Positions 12,128-13,361 of a DNA stretch of 13,361 nucleotides are shown here, piece by piece. The position numbers and the translations under genes were made by a program. The DNA is taken from assembly GCA_017883215.1 (NCBI GenBank), contig JADGOA010000065.1, positions 1-13,361 on the forward strand. The letters run 5' to 3'. The notes under the pieces were generated by a model. That model made no database searches and was not told the origin of the DNA. It saw only the letters and a program-made list of their open reading frames with translations. The stretch comes from Thermoanaerobaculia bacterium. Lineage in GTDB: Bacteria; Acidobacteriota; Thermoanaerobaculia; Gp7-AA8. Every line of letters begins with the position of its first letter. Position 1 is the stretch's first letter.

Positions 12128-13361
12128 TTGGCCGAGAAACACGATCCATACGCTGCGCTGCGAATCCGCGACTTCCTCTGGCTCATCGCGAGCTATGCGA
12201 TGTCGACGGTGGCCCGCGAGGCGCAGATCGTGGTCGTCGGGTGGCAGGTCTACGACGTCACGCGCGACCCGCTCTCGCTGGGCATGATCGGTCTGGCGGA
12301 GGCGTTGCCGTTCATCGCCGTATCGCTGTATGCGGGACACGTTGCCGATCGCACCTCGCGCCGTGGACTGGTGATCGCCGGAACGTTCGGCATGCTCCTG
12401 TCGGCGATCGCGCTGCTGTTGTTCACTCACAGCGGGATGATCGCGCGCGGCCACGTCTGGCCGATCTACCTGGTCATCTTCCTGAGCGGGATCGCACGCA
12501 GCTTCACGCGCCCCGCGTTCACCGCGCTGTCAGCGGATGTCGTGCCGCGTGAGAGCTTCGCCAACGCCGTGACGTGGCGCAGCTCTACGTGGCAGCTCGC
12601 GGCGGTGATCGGGCCGGCGCTCGGGGGCCTCGTCTACGGATTCGCCGGAACGGAGGCCGCCTACGCGGGCGTTTCGGCCATGATGGCTCTCTCGCTGGTC
12701 ATGCTCGCCCTGGTCAGCCATCGTGGCGCCCCGGCGGCCGCCGCAGACATTCCGATCGGCGAGAGCCTTCGTATCGGCATCCGCTTCCTCTTCGAGCAGC
12801 CGGTGGTTCTGGCGGCGATGACGCTCGATCTCTTCTCGGTGCTTTTCGGAGGGGCGACGGCGCTGCTGCCGATCTTCGCGCGGCTCCTGCACGCCGGCCC
12901 GGAGGGGCTGGGCATTCTCCGCGCCGCGCCGGCGGTCGGATCGCTGATCACCGGGCTGTATCTCGCGCATCGGCGGCCCATGCGCCGCGCCGGGTTCGCG
13001 CTCTTTACCGCGGTGGCGATCTTCGGGTTGAGCATCATCGCCTTCGCGCTCTCGCGAAGTTTCGTCCTCTCCGTGGCAATCCTGACGATCAGCGGGATGG
13101 CGGACAACGTCAGCGTCGTCATCCGCGCCACCCTCGTGCAGACGCTCACTCCCGCACACATCCTGGGCCGCGTGGCCTCCGTCAATCAGATCTTCATCGG
13201 CTCCTCGAACGAGATCGGCGCCTTCGAATCGGGCGTCGCCGCGCGCCTTCTCGGCACCGTCCCCTCCGTGATCTTCGGAGGGACGATGACCCTGATCGTC
13301 GTCGCCATCGTCGCCTGGCGCGCCCCGAAGCTGAGACAGATGCGCGAGATCCCGGTAAGCG
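12128..13361 (+). CDS. MFS transporter, enterobactin-exporter (MFS_3/EntS)-like, cut by window end
   Basis: Major facilitator superfamily inner-membrane protein, probably a drug or small-molecule exporter. The open frame runs without a stop to the last base and gives 411 visible residues of an expected 410-430, so only a short tail is missing. The N-terminus DPYAALRIRDFLWLIASYA and the following VVVGWQVYDVTRDPLSLGMI fit the MFS_3 group. Motif A is present as GHVADRTSRR at 70-79, and about 11-12 hydrophobic segments follow. The start is taken as TTG at 12128 because the family begins about ten residues before this conserved stretch, no in-frame ATG lies upstream, and the next ATG (residue 25) falls inside TM1. 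No ribosome site is visible. Substrate is unknown. It stands 156 nt after the PII gene, behind repeats, and is probably transcribed separately. Confidence 0.9.
   Translation, partial: MAEKHDPYAALRIRDFLWLIASYAMSTVAREAQIVVVGWQVYDVTRDPLSLGMIGLAEALPFIAVSLYAGHVADRTSRRGLVIAGTFGMLLSAIALLLFTHSGMIARGHVWPIYLVIFLSGIARSFTRPAFTALSADVVPRESFANAVTWRSSTWQLAAVIGPALGGLVYGFAGTEAAYAGVSAMMALSLVMLALVSHRGAPAAAADIPIGESLRIGIRFLFEQPVVLAAMTLDLFSVLFGGATALLPIFARLLHAGPEGLGILRAAPAVGSLITGLYLAHRRPMRRAGFALFTAVAIFGLSIIAFALSRSFVLSVAILTISGMADNVSVVIRATLVQTLTPAHILGRVASVNQIFIGSSNEIGAFESGVAARLLGTVPSVIFGGTMTLIVVAIVAWRAPKLRQMREIPVS

Noticed and set aside
12530..13185. Minus-strand open frames opposite the MFS gene
   Set aside because: Low-complexity, charged translations; the plus-strand frame encodes a clear MFS protein through the window end.

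Overview
The window is GC-rich (roughly 60-65% by eye) bacterial chromosomal DNA with compact genes, short gaps and mostly weak Shine-Dalgarno sequences. Gene content and intergenic style suggest an uncultured, environmental Acidobacteriota-like bacterium. That assignment is inference: no rRNA or other strong taxonomic marker is present. There is no transposase, integrase, phage gene, tRNA, rRNA or CRISPR array.

Layout. (1) 203-718 (+) encodes a small protein that looks like two fused SinR/Cas2-like ferredoxin-fold domains. (2) 876-2210 (-) and 2536-4125 (+) are two divergent, paralogous proton-coupled oligopeptide (POT/PTR) transporters. A complex nested inverted repeat lies in the 325-bp gap between them, and a long hairpin follows the first one's stop codon. 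(3) 4285-5349 (+) is murB (type I), of peptidoglycan precursor synthesis. (4) 6599-6153 and 6112-5417 (-) encode a hot-dog acyl-CoA thioesterase followed by a PilZ-like protein. (5) 6902-8422 (+) is a three-gene operon: a small membrane protein, an ECF sigma factor and its zinc-finger anti-sigma factor. (6) 9971-9324 (-) is a TetR-type regulator, with a Tam-like SAM methyltransferase (9246-8503) downstream on the same strand. (7) 10221-11972 (+) is an ammonium transporter followed by a PII signal protein, an amt-glnK pair with an extended -10 promoter. (8) 12128-13361 (+) is an MFS exporter cut off by the window end.

How the genes fit together. The clearest functional units are the Amt/PII ammonium-uptake pair, the sigma/anti-sigma operon and the two peptide transporters. 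The PII protein keeps the ATP-binding and body residues but lacks the T-loop glutamine (position 39) and the uridylylation tyrosine (position 51). It therefore probably senses or signals differently from enterobacterial GlnK.

The most unusual pattern is between the genes. At least seven intergenic sites carry short tandem repeats with a unit of exactly 7 or 8 nt. In most of them the repeat is also arranged as an inverted repeat, so the transcript could fold into a long stem. The unit sequence differs from site to site, although one unit (GCAGACC) occurs at two sites. This shared architecture with changing unit is the best candidate here for an undescribed system.
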